Counted from the stretch's first letter, positions 37,578-47,138 are shown. The stretch is DNA of 64,000 bases from Limobrevibacterium gyesilva (GCF_025989185.1 NZ_JAPDNT010000004.1:124001-188000); one strand, 5' to 3'. Numbers and translations: made by a program. Notes: generated from the sequence alone by a model not told the origin.

Positions 37578-38360
37578 ATGCGCTGGATCAACTTCTCGGC
37601 CGAGGGCCGCACGGCCTATGGCATCCTGGAAGGCGACCGCGTGGTGGAAACGCGTGGCGACCTGTTCGGCGATTGGGAGCGCACGGGGCGCACGCATGCC
37701 CTGGCCGATGTGAAGATCGAGGTGCCGTTGATTCCGCGCACCTTCTACTGCGCGGGCCTGAACTACGTGTCGCATCTGAAGGAGGCCGCCGACAAGCGCG
37801 GTGAGGTTCCGAGCGTTCCGGACCGGCCGGAGATCGGCTATCGGGCCCAGAACGCGCTGATCGCGCATGACGAAGATGTGGTGATTCCGCGTGATGCCAC
37901 CGAGAAGGTGCATTACGAGGGCGAGCTGGTCGTGGTGATCGGGACGAAGGCCAGGCATCTCAGCGAGGCGGATGCGCTGTCTTGCGTGTTCGGCTACAGC
38001 ATCGGCAACGATGTCAGCGAACGCACCTGGCAGAAGAACGACCGCACGTTCTGGCGGTCGAAGAACACCGACACGTTCAAGCCGATGGGGCCATGGATCG
38101 AGACCGATGTCGATCTCGAATCCCTGCACACGACAGTGCGGCTGAACGGCGAGCCGCGCACGCGCTTTCGCACCAACGACATGCTGTTCGGCGTGGCCAG
38201 GTTCATCAGCACGATGACGCGCTATCTGACGCTGTGGCCGGGCGACGTGATGTGGATGGGGACCGACGGCGCCTCGCCCGACCTGAAGGCGGGCGATGTG
38301 GTGGAGGTCGAGATTTCCGGCATCGGCACGCTGCGCAACCGCTTCGTCGCGGAGGCGTAG
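37578..38360 (+). CDS. Fumarylacetoacetate hydrolase-family protein
   Basis: 260 residues. FAH domain with metal-binding glutamates in KVHYEGELVVVIG and the conserved GYSIGNDVSERTWQ, KNTDTFKPMGPWI, and WPGDVMWMGTDGASPDLKAGDVVEVEISGIGTLRN. Such enzymes act as hydratases, isomerases, decarboxylases or C-C hydrolases on oxo-acids in ring-degradation pathways (HpcE, 2-oxo-hepta-3-ene-dioate hydratase and relatives). TAGGAG lies ahead of the ATG. Last gene of the amidohydrolase-SDR-FAH unit; convergent with an aldo/keto reductase. Confidence 0.9.
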   Translation: MRWINFSAEGRTAYGILEGDRVVETRGDLFGDWERTGRTHALADVKIEVPLIPRTFYCAGLNYVSHLKEAADKRGEVPSVPDRPEIGYRAQNALIAHDEDVVIPRDATEKVHYEGELVVVIGTKARHLSEADALSCVFGYSIGNDVSERTWQKNDRTFWRSKNTDTFKPMGPWIETDVDLESLHTTVRLNGEPRTRFRTNDMLFGVARFISTMTRYLTLWPGDVMWMGTDGASPDLKAGDVVEVEISGIGTLRNRFVAEA

Positions 38361-38362
38361 CG

Positions 38363-39199
38363 TTACAGCATCGCCAACGGGAGCTTGTGGCGGGGTGGCG
38401 CATAGGCCGCGTCGATCGCGGCGAGGTCCTCCGCCGACAGCGTGATGCCGAGGGCGGCGGCGTTCTCGCGCGCATGCTCGGCGGAGCCGGCCTTGGGAAT
38501 CGAGATCACACCGGGGTGGCGAAGCGACCAGGCGATCGCGATCTGGGCGGTGGTGGCGCCGTGGCGGTGCGCCACCCGCGCCAGCGCGGCGGAGCGCAGC
38601 AGCCGGCCGCCCTGGCCGATGGGCGAGTAGGCCATCACCGGCATGGCGTGGCCTTCGCACCAGGGCAACAGGTCGAATTCGATGCCGCGATGCTCGGGGT
38701 TGTACAGCACCTGGTTCGTGGCACAGAGGGCGCCGCCCGGGACGCCCAGCAGCTCCTCCATGTCGTCGGTGTCGAAGTTGGAGACGCCCCAGTGCCGGAT
38801 CTTGCCTTCGGCCCGCAGCCGCTCGAACGCTTCCACCGTCTCTGCCAGCGGTGCGCCGCCACGCCAGTGCAGCAGATAGAGATCGATGTGGTCGGTGCCC
38901 AGGCGCCGCAGGCTGCGTTCGCAGGCGGCCGGCGTGCCGCGGCGGGTGGCGTTGTGCGGATAGACCTTGCTGACCAGGAACACGCGGTCGCGCAGGCCGG
39001 CAATCGCTGCCGATACCACCTGTTCGGCGGCACCCTCGCCGTACATCTCGGCGGTGTCGATCAGGGTCATGCCGAGCTGGATGCCGAGGCGCAGGGCGGC
39101 GGCTTCCTCGGCCGGCGGGCGGTGGCCGTCGCCGATGTGCCAGGTGCCCTGGCCCAGGGCGGGCACCTCGGTTCCATCGGGAAGGCGCACCATGCGCAT
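38363..39199 (-). CDS. Aldo/keto reductase
   Basis: 278 residues. Catalytic tetrad Asp48, Tyr53 (DTAEMYGEG), Lys78 (LVSKVYP) and His111 (YLLHWRG); the NADPH-binding loop [14 protein letters not shown] is near the C-terminus. It is AKR5/YvgN-like in overall pattern. Four bases separate it from the dipeptidase stop, so they form one transcription unit. GGAGTAGG precedes its ATG inside that junction. Confidence 0.92.
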   Translation of the reverse strand: MRMVRLPDGTEVPALGQGTWHIGDGHRPPAEEAAALRLGIQLGMTLIDTAEMYGEGAAEQVVSAAIAGLRDRVFLVSKVYPHNATRRGTPAACERSLRRLGTDHIDLYLLHWRGGAPLAETVEAFERLRAEGKIRHWGVSNFDTDDMEELLGVPGGALCATNQVLYNPEHRGIEFDLLPWCEGHAMPVMAYSPIGQGGRLLRSAALARVAHRHGATTAQIAIAWSLRHPGVISIPKAGSAEHARENAAALGITLSAEDLAAIDAAYAPPRHKLPLAML

Positions 39200-39203
39200 G
39201 GGC

Positions 39204-40205
39204 CTACTCCGCGACGTCCTCGGCGCGCTTCAGCAGGCGCAGGAAATTGCCGCCCCACAAGGCCGCGATCTCGGCGGCGCCGTAGCCGCGGCGGATGAGT
39301 TCGGCGGTGAGATTCCCACTCTCGCCGGCATCGTGCCAGCCGACGAAACCGCCGCCGCCGTCGAAGTCGGAGGACATGCCGACATGGGCGAGGCCGATCC
39401 GGTTCACCGCGTACTCGACGTGGTCGACATAGTCGGCGACGGTGACCTCCCCCTCCTTCTTGCCGGCGCGCAGGAAGGACGGCACGGCTGTGATCTGCAC
39501 CAGGCCGCCGACGTCGCGCAGGGCGTCGAGCTGCTCGTCGTCGAGATTGCGGGGGTTGTCGCACAGCGCGCGGATGCAGGAATGGGTGGACAGCACCGGC
39601 GTGCGCGACGCCTCGGCCGCCTGCAGCATGGTCTTCTTGGACACGTGCGCAATGTCGACCAGCATGCCCAGACGGTTCAGCTCGGCAATGGCCTGGCGCC
39701 CGACCGGGGACAGGCCGCCATGTTCCTCTTCCGCGTCACCGAGGTCCTGGCGCGGATTGGAGGAGTCGGCCAGGGCGTTGTGGCCGTTATGGGTGACGGT
39801 GAGGTAGCGCGCGCCGAGGTCGCGGAAGGCGCGCAGCCGGGCGGGGTCGCCGCCGCAGGCGTGGCCGTTCTCGACGGCCGGGACGATGGCGGTGGCGCCG
39901 TCGCGCTTGGCCTGCTCGATCTGCGCCACGCTGGTGCAGACGCGGGCGCCGTCCTGGCCCATGGCGTTGATGGCCTGCAGCATGGCGACGGCGCGGGCGA
40001 AGCCGGCCTCGTGCGCCTCGGGCGTGCGCGGGCCCTGCGGCACGTAGGCGGCGAAGCAGCCGGCGGACATGCCGCCGCGCTGCATCTTCGGCAGGTCGAC
40101 CCGGCGCTTCGTGTCCTCGAAGAAGCTGGGGCCCTGCGGCCAGGGGATGTCGATATGGGTGTCGACGACGAGAAGGCTGCGGTGCAGTTCGATGGAATCG
40201 GTCAT
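39204..40205 (-). CDS. Membrane dipeptidase (renal dipeptidase family, M19)
   Basis: 333 residues. Zinc-binding His17 and Asp19 ([10 protein letters not shown]), bridging Glu in [10 protein letters not shown], and His in [10 protein letters not shown] and [14 protein letters not shown]; the C-terminal [16 protein letters not shown] is also conserved. No signal peptide, so it is probably cytoplasmic like many bacterial M19 enzymes. ATG 40205 chosen; the frame is open to 40340 through a hairpin region. It follows the BKACE gene and precedes the aldo/keto reductase. Confidence 0.92.
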   Translation of the reverse strand: MTDSIELHRSLLVVDTHIDIPWPQGPSFFEDTKRRVDLPKMQRGGMSAGCFAAYVPQGPRTPEAHEAGFARAVAMLQAINAMGQDGARVCTSVAQIEQAKRDGATAIVPAVENGHACGGDPARLRAFRDLGARYLTVTHNGHNALADSSNPRQDLGDAEEEHGGLSPVGRQAIAELNRLGMLVDIAHVSKKTMLQAAEASRTPVLSTHSCIRALCDNPRNLDDEQLDALRDVGGLVQITAVPSFLRAGKKEGEVTVADYVDHVEYAVNRIGLAHVGMSSDFDGGGGFVGWHDAGESGNLTAELIRRGYGAAEIAALWGGNFLRLLKRAEDVAE

Positions 40206-40253
40206 GGCGATACGGTCGGGCGCGGCCGGGCTGTCGTCAAGCCCGGCCGGCTG

Positions 40254-40290
40254 GCTGGAGCATGTCCGTTTCAGACGAACATGCTCCAGC
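40254..40290 (-). terminator. Hairpin between the BKACE and dipeptidase genes
   Basis: GCTGGAGCATGTCCGT (40254-40269) pairs with 40275-40290 at 15 of 16 positions around a TTCAG loop. A smaller GC-rich stem follows at about 40222-40250. In the minus direction it comes after the BKACE gene and before the dipeptidase ATG, so it may terminate or attenuate. No T-run is seen. Confidence 0.45.
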
Positions 40291-40363
40291 TCATTTTCCG
40301 CCGGCAATTTCATCGGCATGGAATCGCTGCGCGATTCCATCTGAGCCGATATTGCTCTGGTGG

Positions 40364-41290
40364 TCAGAAGCCGACGCGGTCGCCGCCCTTCAGTTTCAGG
40401 ATCTCGCGGGCTTCCGCGGGGGTGGCGATCTCCAGGCTCAGGTCTTCGAGGATGCGGCGGATCTTCGCCACCTGGTCGGCGTTGGATTTCGCCAGCTTGC
40501 CCTTGGCGATGTAAAGGCTGTCTTCCAGCCCGACGCGGACATTGCCGCCCATGATGCCGGCCATGGTGGTGAAGGCCATCTGGTTGCGGCCGGCGGCCAG
40601 CACCGACCAGACATACTGGTCACCGAACAGCCGGTTGGCGGTCTCGCGCATGAACATCAGGTTCTGCTGGTCGGCGCCGATGCCGCCGAGGATGCCGAAG
40701 ATGCTCTGCACGAACAGCGGCGGCTCCACCACTTTCTGGTCCAGCATGTAGGCGAGGTTGTAGAGGTGGCCGATATCGTAGCACTCGAACTCGAAGCGGG
40801 TGCCGTGGCCCTTGCCCATCACCTCCACCACGCGGGCGATGTCGCGGAAGGTGTTGCGGAAGATGTAGTCGTCGGTGCGTTCCAGATAGGGCTTTTCCCA
40901 GTCGAACTTCCAGGTCTTCACCCGGTCGGCGGCGCGGGAGATGTTGAAGTTCATGCTGCCCATGTTCAGGCTGCACATCTCCGGGCTGGCCTTGATCGGG
41001 CCGGCGAGCCGCTCGTCGACGGTCATGCCCAGGCCGCCGCCGGTGGTGATGTTCACCACCGCGTCCGAACTCTGCTTGATGCGGGGCAGGAACTGCATGA
41101 ACACGGCCGGATCGGGGGTGGGCTCGCCGGTCTGCGGGTTGCGGGCGTGCAGGTGGATGATGGCAGCGCCCGCCTCGGCCGCCGCGATGCTGGATTCCGC
41201 GATCTGCTCGGGGGTGATCGGCAGATAGTCGGACATGCTGGGCGTGTGGATGGCGCCAGTGACGGCACAGCTGATGATGACCTTGGACAT
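40364..41290 (-). CDS. Beta-keto acid cleavage enzyme (BKACE, Kce-like)
   Basis: 308 residues. Family (formerly DUF849) zinc enzyme that condenses a beta-keto acid with acetyl-CoA and splits it into acetoacetate plus a CoA ester. The opening KVIISCAVTGAIHTPSMSDYLPITPEQI and the zinc pair His46/His48 (IIHLHARNPQTG) are diagnostic, with NITTGGG and MGGNVRVGLEDS. Substrate cannot be set from sequence. It heads the BKACE-dipeptidase-AKR minus-strand group and is divergent from tRNA-Arg. Confidence 0.93.
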   Translation of the reverse strand: MSKVIISCAVTGAIHTPSMSDYLPITPEQIAESSIAAAEAGAAIIHLHARNPQTGEPTPDPAVFMQFLPRIKQSSDAVVNITTGGGLGMTVDERLAGPIKASPEMCSLNMGSMNFNISRAADRVKTWKFDWEKPYLERTDDYIFRNTFRDIARVVEVMGKGHGTRFEFECYDIGHLYNLAYMLDQKVVEPPLFVQSIFGILGGIGADQQNLMFMRETANRLFGDQYVWSVLAAGRNQMAFTTMAGIMGGNVRVGLEDSLYIAKGKLAKSNADQVAKIRRILEDLSLEIATPAEAREILKLKGGDRVGF

Positions 41291-41402
41291 GGCGCGGGCC
41301 CCTCCGGTTGCGATGGCGTTGCGCCGATCCTGCACTGGGTGCGGCGCCGGGCCAAGGTGGCGCTGGAACGCAGCTGGCGGTTTGGCTATATCGGTGCCGG
41401 CT

Positions 41403-41479
41403 GTCTCCGTAGCTCAGCAGGATAGAGCACAGGATTCCTAATCCTGGGGCCGTGGGTTCGAATCCCGCCGGGGACACCA
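41403..41479 (+). tRNA. tRNA-Arg (anticodon CCT)
   Basis: 77 bases with encoded CCA. Acceptor stem GTCTCCG/CGGGGAC (one T-G wobble), D-arm GCTC...GAGC, anticodon stem CAGGA/TCCTG with loop TTCCTAA giving anticodon CCT (reads AGG), and T-arm GTGGG-TTCGAAT-CCCGC. AGG is a rare codon in GC-rich genomes. A short T-run follows the gene (gtttttc). tRNA genes of this kind are frequent integration sites, but no integrase is present here. Confidence 0.96.
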
Positions 41480-41673
41480 GTTTTTCATGATTGTCGAGAT
41501 CAGCGGTCTTCTTGCGGCCTCATTCTGGGCATGCAGCCAGAGGTTCCTGGTTCGTTCTTCAGCGTCGCTGCCGCCTGGCCATGCGTGAAGCCCCTGGCTG
41601 ACACACGCCACCGACGCCGAAGCCGCATGAACGACAACGAAATCGAGCCTTCCGCGGCATGGGAGATCGGTCG

Positions 41674-41904
41674 TCACCAGCCCCCGAACCACACCCCGAC
41701 GCCATGGACGATCCCGACCGGGAAGAAAGCCGCGGATGCAATCAGCAGCGGGCGACAGCCGCTCGCCGCGCAGAACACGATCGAGGTGAGCCAGGCTGAG
41801 TAACAGAAGGCGCCGAGCACAAGCAGCAACAGCGCTGTCCGGGCGCCCATGTTGCCCTGCCGCCAGGGCTGCATTTGTCGGTCTGCCGTCATCAGGCGCA
41901 TCAT
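41674..41904 (-). CDS. Small two-segment membrane protein, unknown
   Basis: 76 residues from ATG 41904 with an excellent ribosome site (AAGGAGG, 7 bases upstream), the best in this neighbourhood. Residues ~22-47 (TALLLLVLGAFCYSAWLTSIVFCAA) and ~53-74 (LLIASAAFFPVGIVHGVGVWFGG) are hydrophobic. I do not recognise the family. It sits alone between tRNA-Arg and the threonine aldolase. Confidence 0.6.
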   Translation of the reverse strand: MMRLMTADRQMQPWRQGNMGARTALLLLVLGAFCYSAWLTSIVFCAASGCRPLLIASAAFFPVGIVHGVGVWFGGW

Positions 41905-42197
41905 CTCGTCCCTCCTTTTCGACCATGGCGCCCACCTGGAGCCGCCGCCGAAAACGGCACGTCGCGCACCGGATCAGGAGATGCCAGCCGGCGCAGGCCC
42001 GCAGTGGGCCGGCAAGAGCGGTGATGCAGGCCGGGCGGATATGGCCGGGGTGCGCGACATGGAAGCCCCCAGACGATACGCCATTGGCGTAATCTGGGCG
42101 ATTATTCTCAGCGTCACAAGCCCGATGGCTGGTCATGCGGTCGGTCGGCGCCGGGCGCCCAGCCACCGCCAGCGCCGCCGGGGAACCGGGCCTTACG

Positions 42198-43268
42198 CTA
42201 TGTCTGCCCGGCGGTGCGAGCGACCGCGCGCCGGGCGATGGCGAGCAGGCGGTCGATTTCCTCCTCGCGGCCGTCGAAGCGGGTGACGAGGCGAATGACA
42301 TTCTGGTCGCGCCGTGCGAACAGGACGCCTTCGGCTGCCAGCATGGTGATCACCGCGGGCGGCATCGAGAGGAAAATCAGGTTTGCTTCGACCGGCGCGA
42401 CCAGCTCGATCCCGGGCAGTGCCGCGAGCTCGCGGGCCAGCCGGGCAGCCAGCGCATTCGCATGCCGTGCCATGCGCAGGTACAGCCCGCCCTCGACATA
42501 GGCGGTCAGCTGCACCGCGGCGAAGCGCATCTTCGACCAGGTCTGGCCGGCCCGGCGGAGGCGGTAGGACAGCGGTTCGACCAGGGTCTCGTCGAACACC
42601 ACGATCGCCTCGGTGTTCATGGCGCCGTTCTTGGTGGCCCCGAAGGACAGGATATCCACGCCGCGCTGCCAGGTCATGGCGGCCGCCGAGCAGCCGAGCG
42701 TGGCCAGCGCGTTGGCGAAGCGGGCGCCGTCCATGTGGACCTTGAGCCCCGCCCCGTGGGCCAGCGCGCCGATTTCGGCGATGTCGTCCAGGGGATAGAC
42801 CGTGCCGTATTCGCTGGCCTGGGTGATGGACACCACGTCCGGTTGCGCGCGGTTGCGTACGCCGCGCTGCACGCGTGCCAGGGCCGTGCGCAGCCCATCC
42901 GGGTGCAGCCGGAACTGCGCGCCCGGTAGCGGCAGAAGCTTGGCGCCGCCGGTGAAGGCCTCCGTGGCGGCACCTTCGGCGGTGTGGATATGCGCCTCTT
43001 CGTGGCAGAAGACGGCGCCGTAGGAACGAACGCTGGCAGCCAGCCCGAGCGCGTTGGCGGCAGTGCCGGTGGAGACCGGGAACACCGTCACCGCGGTTTC
43101 GAACAGCTCGGAATAGATCCGGTTGAGCGCCTGGCTGTGCGCGTCGTCGCCGTAGGAGGCGGCCGGCCCGTGGTTGGCTGCATCCAGCGCGCGCAGGATC
43201 TCCGGGCAGACCGTGGCGACGTTGTCGCTGCGAAAGTTGAGGGTGTCGGCGGTGGATAATGCGTTCAT
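42198..43268 (-). CDS. Low-specificity L-threonine aldolase-type PLP enzyme
   Basis: 356 residues of the beta-eliminating lyase/GLY1 group. PLP lysine Lys213 in SFGATKNGA; the N-terminal FRSDNVATVCPEI and SYGDDAHSQALN, VHMDGARFANA fit threonine aldolase. It cleaves beta-hydroxy-alpha-amino acids into glycine and an aldehyde. GGGAGCAAC precedes ATG 43268. It is 45 bases downstream of the ABC permease stop, in the same orientation, so likely the last gene of that operon. Confidence 0.92.
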   Translation of the reverse strand: MNALSTADTLNFRSDNVATVCPEILRALDAANHGPAASYGDDAHSQALNRIYSELFETAVTVFPVSTGTAANALGLAASVRSYGAVFCHEEAHIHTAEGAATEAFTGGAKLLPLPGAQFRLHPDGLRTALARVQRGVRNRAQPDVVSITQASEYGTVYPLDDIAEIGALAHGAGLKVHMDGARFANALATLGCSAAAMTWQRGVDILSFGATKNGAMNTEAIVVFDETLVEPLSYRLRRAGQTWSKMRFAAVQLTAYVEGGLYLRMARHANALAARLARELAALPGIELVAPVEANLIFLSMPPAVITMLAAEGVLFARRDQNVIRLVTRFDGREEEIDRLLAIARRAVARTAGQT

Positions 43269-43313
43269 CTTGTTGCTCCCTGCCGCCTTTGCGTCGGCAT
43301 CGAATGCGTGGCC

Positions 43314-44969
43314 CTACAACAGCGATCCATCGTGCCGGCGCAGCAGCCGATAAACCAGCAGCAACGGCACGAGCGTGAAGACGATCAGGATCGAGGCCGC
43401 CGCGGCCGCCTCGCCGGCGCCGGTTCCTTGCAACGCCTGGAACATCGTCACCGTCATCGTGGCCCACTTGCTGCTGTAGAGGACGATCGTGGAGCTGAGT
43501 TCGGAGGCGGCCGTCACCCAGATCAGCACCATTCCGCCGGCAAGCCCGCCCAGCATCAGCGGCACGGTGAGGGTGACGAAGGTCTTGAGCGGCGAGACCC
43601 CGAGATTGATCGAGGCTTCCTCCAGGCTGGGATCGATCTGGTGGACGATGGCGCTGGCGGAGCGGATGCTGAACGGCAGCTTGCGCACGACATAGGCGAC
43701 CACAAGGATCAGCCAGCCGCCGGTCAGTACCAGCCAGCCGCTGTTGAACGCCAGCAGCAGCCCGATCGCGAGGACGGTGCCGGAGACGGCAAACGGGATC
43801 ATGCCGACCACGTCCAGCAGGCCGGAAAGGCGCGTACGATGGCGGGTCAGCACATAGCCGATCGGCGCGCCCAGCAATGTCGCGAGCAGGGCCGCCATGC
43901 TCGCCAGCAGCAGCGTGCTGTACAGCGGTTGATACGAGCCGCGCAGCAGCGAGGCGTAGTTGTTCAGCCCGAACTCCCAGCTCAACACCGGCCCGTGAAA
44001 GCGCAGGAACGAGATCACGACGACCGCGACGAACGGCATCACCGACAGCAGCACGATGCCCCAGCTGAACACGCTCGCCGCCAGCCGCCAGGGCCGGCTC
44101 AACGGGATGGCGGGTGGGGCCCGGCGGGCGCCGGTGGCAAAGCGCCGCCGTGCCAGATAATGCCGCTGCAGCAGCAGCACGAGTGCGGTGGTGGCCACCA
44201 GCAGCACGCTCAGCGCGCCGGCGGCTGCCGGGTTACTGTCGGATTCGCCGGCGAACAGCTTGAAGATATCGACGGCCAGGTACGGCTTGTCTTCCGCAAG
44301 CACCGACGGGACGCCAAAATTCTCCAGTGCCTCGATGAACACCAGCAAGGCGCCCGCCAGCATCGCGGGCATCACCACGGGCAACAGCACGGTGCGGAAA
44401 ACGTACCAGCGCGATGCCCCGAGATTGCGGCCTGACTCTTCGATCGAGACGTCGATCGCGCGGAACCCGGCCACGGTCGGCAGCAGGACGTACGGGTACA
44501 GCGTCAGGGTGAAAACGATGACGATCCCGGACATCCCGTAGATCGAGCCGATCGGGATGCCGATCGCCCGCAGCGCCACCGTCACCACTCCGGCATGGCC
44601 GAACAGCAGCACCAGCGCATAGGCGCTGACGAACGAGGGCAGCACCAGCGGCAGCGAGGCCAGGGTCATCAGGGCCGATTTGCCCGGCAGATCCACCCGC
44701 GCAAGGCAGAAGGCCAGTGGCACGCCGATCAGCGATGCCAACACCGTGGACAACGCGCCGGCGACCACGCTGTTGCGGAAGCTGCCGAGGTAGTAGGGGC
44801 TGGACAGGATCTGCGTGAAGTTCTGCAGCGTGAACTGGCCGCTGGCCTCATCCTGCAGGCTGTTCTGCAGCACCAGCCACAAAGGGTAGAGCAGGAACAG
44901 CGCCAGGAACGCCAGCGCGATCAGCGTCGTGGCGTTGCGGAATGCGGCGATGCCGCCGAGACTCTTCAT
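43314..44969 (-). CDS. ABC transporter permease, fused double domain (FbpB/PhnV type)
   Basis: 551 residues, about 12 membrane segments, with two permease domains in one chain. Each has its EAA loop: EESGRNLGASRWYVFRTVLLP (about residues 195-215) and EEASINLGVSPLKTFVTLTVP (near 470-490). Fused permeases of this layout serve AfuABC/FbpABC ferric and 2-aminoethylphosphonate-like importers. ATG overlaps the ATPase stop (ATGA). Confidence 0.93.
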   Translation of the reverse strand: MKSLGGIAAFRNATTLIALAFLALFLLYPLWLVLQNSLQDEASGQFTLQNFTQILSSPYYLGSFRNSVVAGALSTVLASLIGVPLAFCLARVDLPGKSALMTLASLPLVLPSFVSAYALVLLFGHAGVVTVALRAIGIPIGSIYGMSGIVIVFTLTLYPYVLLPTVAGFRAIDVSIEESGRNLGASRWYVFRTVLLPVVMPAMLAGALLVFIEALENFGVPSVLAEDKPYLAVDIFKLFAGESDSNPAAAGALSVLLVATTALVLLLQRHYLARRRFATGARRAPPAIPLSRPWRLAASVFSWGIVLLSVMPFVAVVVISFLRFHGPVLSWEFGLNNYASLLRGSYQPLYSTLLLASMAALLATLLGAPIGYVLTRHRTRLSGLLDVVGMIPFAVSGTVLAIGLLLAFNSGWLVLTGGWLILVVAYVVRKLPFSIRSASAIVHQIDPSLEEASINLGVSPLKTFVTLTVPLMLGGLAGGMVLIWVTAASELSSTIVLYSSKWATMTVTMFQALQGTGAGEAAAAASILIVFTLVPLLLVYRLLRRHDGSLL

Positions 44970-46030
44970 GGCGCCGGGAACGCCACCACCTGGGCCGGGT
45001 CGTATGCGAGCGCCAGATCACCCTCCGGCATCGCTGCCGCATCCTGTCCCGCCAATGCGGATACGCGGATCGGCGTGCCGTCCGGCAGCACCATGTGCAG
45101 CCGCACGATCGGGCCGAGAAACTCCCGTAGCTGCAACCGCACCGGGAGGCACGGCCCGCCGGCGGCGGCAGCGACCAGGCGCAGCGTTTCCGGCCGGAGC
45201 GACAGCATCACCTTCGCTCCCGGCGCTGCCACCTGCCCGGCCACATGCAGGGTGTGGCCGCATGCCGCGACCGGCGTGGTGGTGCCGTCGAACGCCCCGG
45301 CCTCGCCGGGCAGCATGTTCGTGGCGCCCATGAATTCGGCCACGAATGCCGTCTCGGGCGCACGATAGATCGCCTCGGGGGATCCCACCTGCTCGACCCG
45401 GCCGGCACGCAGAACGGCGATCCGGTCCGAGATGGCGAGTGCCTCTTCCTGGTCATGGGTGACATAGACCGCGGTCAGCCCCAGCGATTGCTGCAGCTGC
45501 CGGATCTCCACGCGCATTTGCACGCGCAACTGGGCGTCCAGGTTCGACAGCGGCTCATCGAACAGCAGCACCGCGGGTTCGATCACCAGGCTGCGGGCGA
45601 TGGCCACGCGCTGCAGCTGCCCACCCGAAAGCTGGTGCGGCCAGCGTTCGCCGTAGCCGCCCAGCCGCACCGTCTGCAGGGCCTTCTCGACCCGCGTGGC
45701 GATCTGCGCGCGATCGACCCCACGCGCGCGCAGCCCGTAGGCGACGTTGCGCGCGACGGTCAGGTTGGGAAAGATCGCGTAGTTCTGGAACACCATGCCG
45801 GTGTTGCGCCGATGTGCGGGCAGCTTGTCGATCCGCTGGTCGCCGAACCATACGCTGCCCTGCTCCACGTCGCAGAAGCCCGCGATCATGCGCAGCAGCG
45901 TGGTCTTGCCGCACCCGGACGGGCCAAGCAGGGTGAAGAACTCACCCTGCCCGATGGTCAACGAAATGTCGTCGACCGCCCGCACCGCGCCGAAAGTCCG
46001 CCTGACGGCGTCAAGCCGGATCGTAGTCAC
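44966..46030 (-). CDS. ABC transporter ATP-binding protein (PotA/FbpC type)
   Basis: 354 residues. Walker A GPSGCGKT (36-43), signature [15 protein letters not shown], Walker [18 protein letters not shown] and switch [13 protein letters not shown]-terminal TOBE-like beta domain (from about residue 240) contains [15 protein letters not shown]. It energises the fused permease. SBP, ATPase and permease follow each other, with 21 bases and then ATGA between them. Confidence 0.94.
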   Translation of the reverse strand: MTTIRLDAVRRTFGAVRAVDDISLTIGQGEFFTLLGPSGCGKTTLLRMIAGFCDVEQGSVWFGDQRIDKLPAHRRNTGMVFQNYAIFPNLTVARNVAYGLRARGVDRAQIATRVEKALQTVRLGGYGERWPHQLSGGQLQRVAIARSLVIEPAVLLFDEPLSNLDAQLRVQMRVEIRQLQQSLGLTAVYVTHDQEEALAISDRIAVLRAGRVEQVGSPEAIYRAPETAFVAEFMGATNMLPGEAGAFDGTTTPVAACGHTLHVAGQVAAPGAKVMLSLRPETLRLVAAAAGGPCLPVRLQLREFLGPIVRLHMVLPDGTPIRVSALAGQDAAAMPEGDLALAYDPAQVVAFPAP

Positions 46031-46051
46031 TGTTTGTGCAATCCGTCTTGC

Positions 46052-47059
46052 TTAGCGGGTGTTCTGAATCAGCGTCTTCAGCCGCGCCAACGTGTCGCGC
46101 CGCGCCGCGTCCCACTTCATGTCGTCGTAGCTGACGAGCTTCAGCGCGGACAGGGCCGGCATGTTGCCGGGCACCGTCGACAGGTCGATATCCTGGCGGG
46201 CCGGGCGGCGGAAGGTGGCACGCAGCATCATCTCCTGCATGTCCTTGCGGTTCACGAAGTCGACGAACGCGCGCGCCGGCTCGGGGTTCGGGCCGCCCTT
46301 GATGATGGCGATACCCTCGGTCACTGCCACGGTGCCGTCGGACGGATAGATCACCTTCACCGGCGCGCCGTTATGGGCCCAAAGGTTGCCGGCATACTCA
46401 AGCGAGATCCCCAGCGGGTACTCGCCGCTGCCGTTGCCGTCGAACACCAGCGTCGAGCGGTTCAGCACCTTGGTGTTGCCCAGCAGCGTGCCGACCTTGG
46501 TCCAGGCGGCGTCGTTGTCGCCCCACAGCGACAGCAGCGTCGTGGCGGTGACATAGGACGAGCCGGAATTGGCCGGGTCCGTATAGGCGATCTTGCCCTT
46601 CCACTTGGTGTCGAGCAGGTCCTGCCAGCTCCGCGGTCCCTGGTCGGCGGGGATCGCCTTGGTGTTCTGGCTGATGGTGAGGATCTGCAGGTTGGTGCCG
46701 ATCCACAGATCCTGCGGGTCGCGATAAGCGGCCGGAACCGCGGCCTTCTCCTTTGCGGCATAAGGCTGGAAATACGCCTTGTTCTGCGACAGCAGCGCCG
46801 AGCTCACGCCCCAGATCAGGTCGGCCTGCGGATTGGCGCTCTCCGAGGCGATGCGGCGGAACAGCACGCCCGAACCGGTGGAGACGACATCGACCTTGAT
46901 GCCGGTCTCCTTGGTGAAGGCCTCGGAGATCATGTTGTTCACGGTGTTGTCGTTCGCGGAATACAGCACGACGTGCTGCTGCGCCTGTGCCGGGGCCGCG
47001 AGGCCGAGACAAGCCGCGGCCAGTACTGCCACGGGAAGCAAGCCGATACGCGATACCAT
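46052..47059 (-). CDS. ABC transporter substrate-binding protein (AfuA/PhnS type)
   Basis: 335 residues. Signal peptide MVSRIGLLPVAVLAAACLG...APAQA, cleaved near residue 27. The mature part starts QQHVVLYSANDNTVNNMISEAFTKETGIKVDVVSTGSG, typical of the type 2 periplasmic binding proteins paired with FbpB-like permeases (iron, phosphonates, sulfate esters, putrescine). The distinctive tyrosine pair of ferric-binding proteins is not obvious, so an organic ligand is possible. Start at 47059; the longer frame upstream is not supported. Confidence 0.92.
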   Translation of the reverse strand: MVSRIGLLPVAVLAAACLGLAAPAQAQQHVVLYSANDNTVNNMISEAFTKETGIKVDVVSTGSGVLFRRIASESANPQADLIWGVSSALLSQNKAYFQPYAAKEKAAVPAAYRDPQDLWIGTNLQILTISQNTKAIPADQGPRSWQDLLDTKWKGKIAYTDPANSGSSYVTATTLLSLWGDNDAAWTKVGTLLGNTKVLNRSTLVFDGNGSGEYPLGISLEYAGNLWAHNGAPVKVIYPSDGTVAVTEGIAIIKGGPNPEPARAFVDFVNRKDMQEMMLRATFRRPARQDIDLSTVPGNMPALSALKLVSYDDMKWDAARRDTLARLKTLIQNTR

Positions 47060-47098
47060 TCTACGAAGTCCCCCTGTTTTGCGCCGTGGCGCAGCGTC

Positions 47099-47123
47099 TC
47101 GCGTGTGCCCCCCGCACACGCGA
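47099..47123 (-). other. Intra-operon hairpin before the substrate-binding protein gene
   Basis: TCGCGTGTGC (47099-47108) pairs perfectly with GCACACGCGA (47114-47123) around a 5-base loop. It lies 15 bases after the aminotransferase stop and 39 bases before the SBP start. Such stems ahead of SBP genes often protect the downstream mRNA or partly terminate upstream transcripts, raising SBP output. No T-run. Confidence 0.5.
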
Positions 47124-47138
47124 TCTCTCATCGGCCGT

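Noticed and set aside
37982-39298. 438-residue plus-strand frame over the aldo/keto reductase
   Set aside because: Starts within the FAH gene in another frame and continues as antisense of the aldo/keto reductase; shadow composition.
41438-42301. 287-residue minus-strand frame ending in CPRRDSNPRPQD
   Set aside because: Its C-terminus is the antisense translation of the tRNA-Arg T-arm and anticodon arm, a classic false protein. The rest is Arg/Pro-rich with no family resemblance and overlaps the better small membrane protein frame.
43314-47059. Importer as a ferric-iron (Afu/Fbp) system
   Set aside because: The distinctive tyrosine pair is not obvious in the SBP, and all operon partners are carbon/nitrogen enzymes; iron cannot be excluded but is not favoured.
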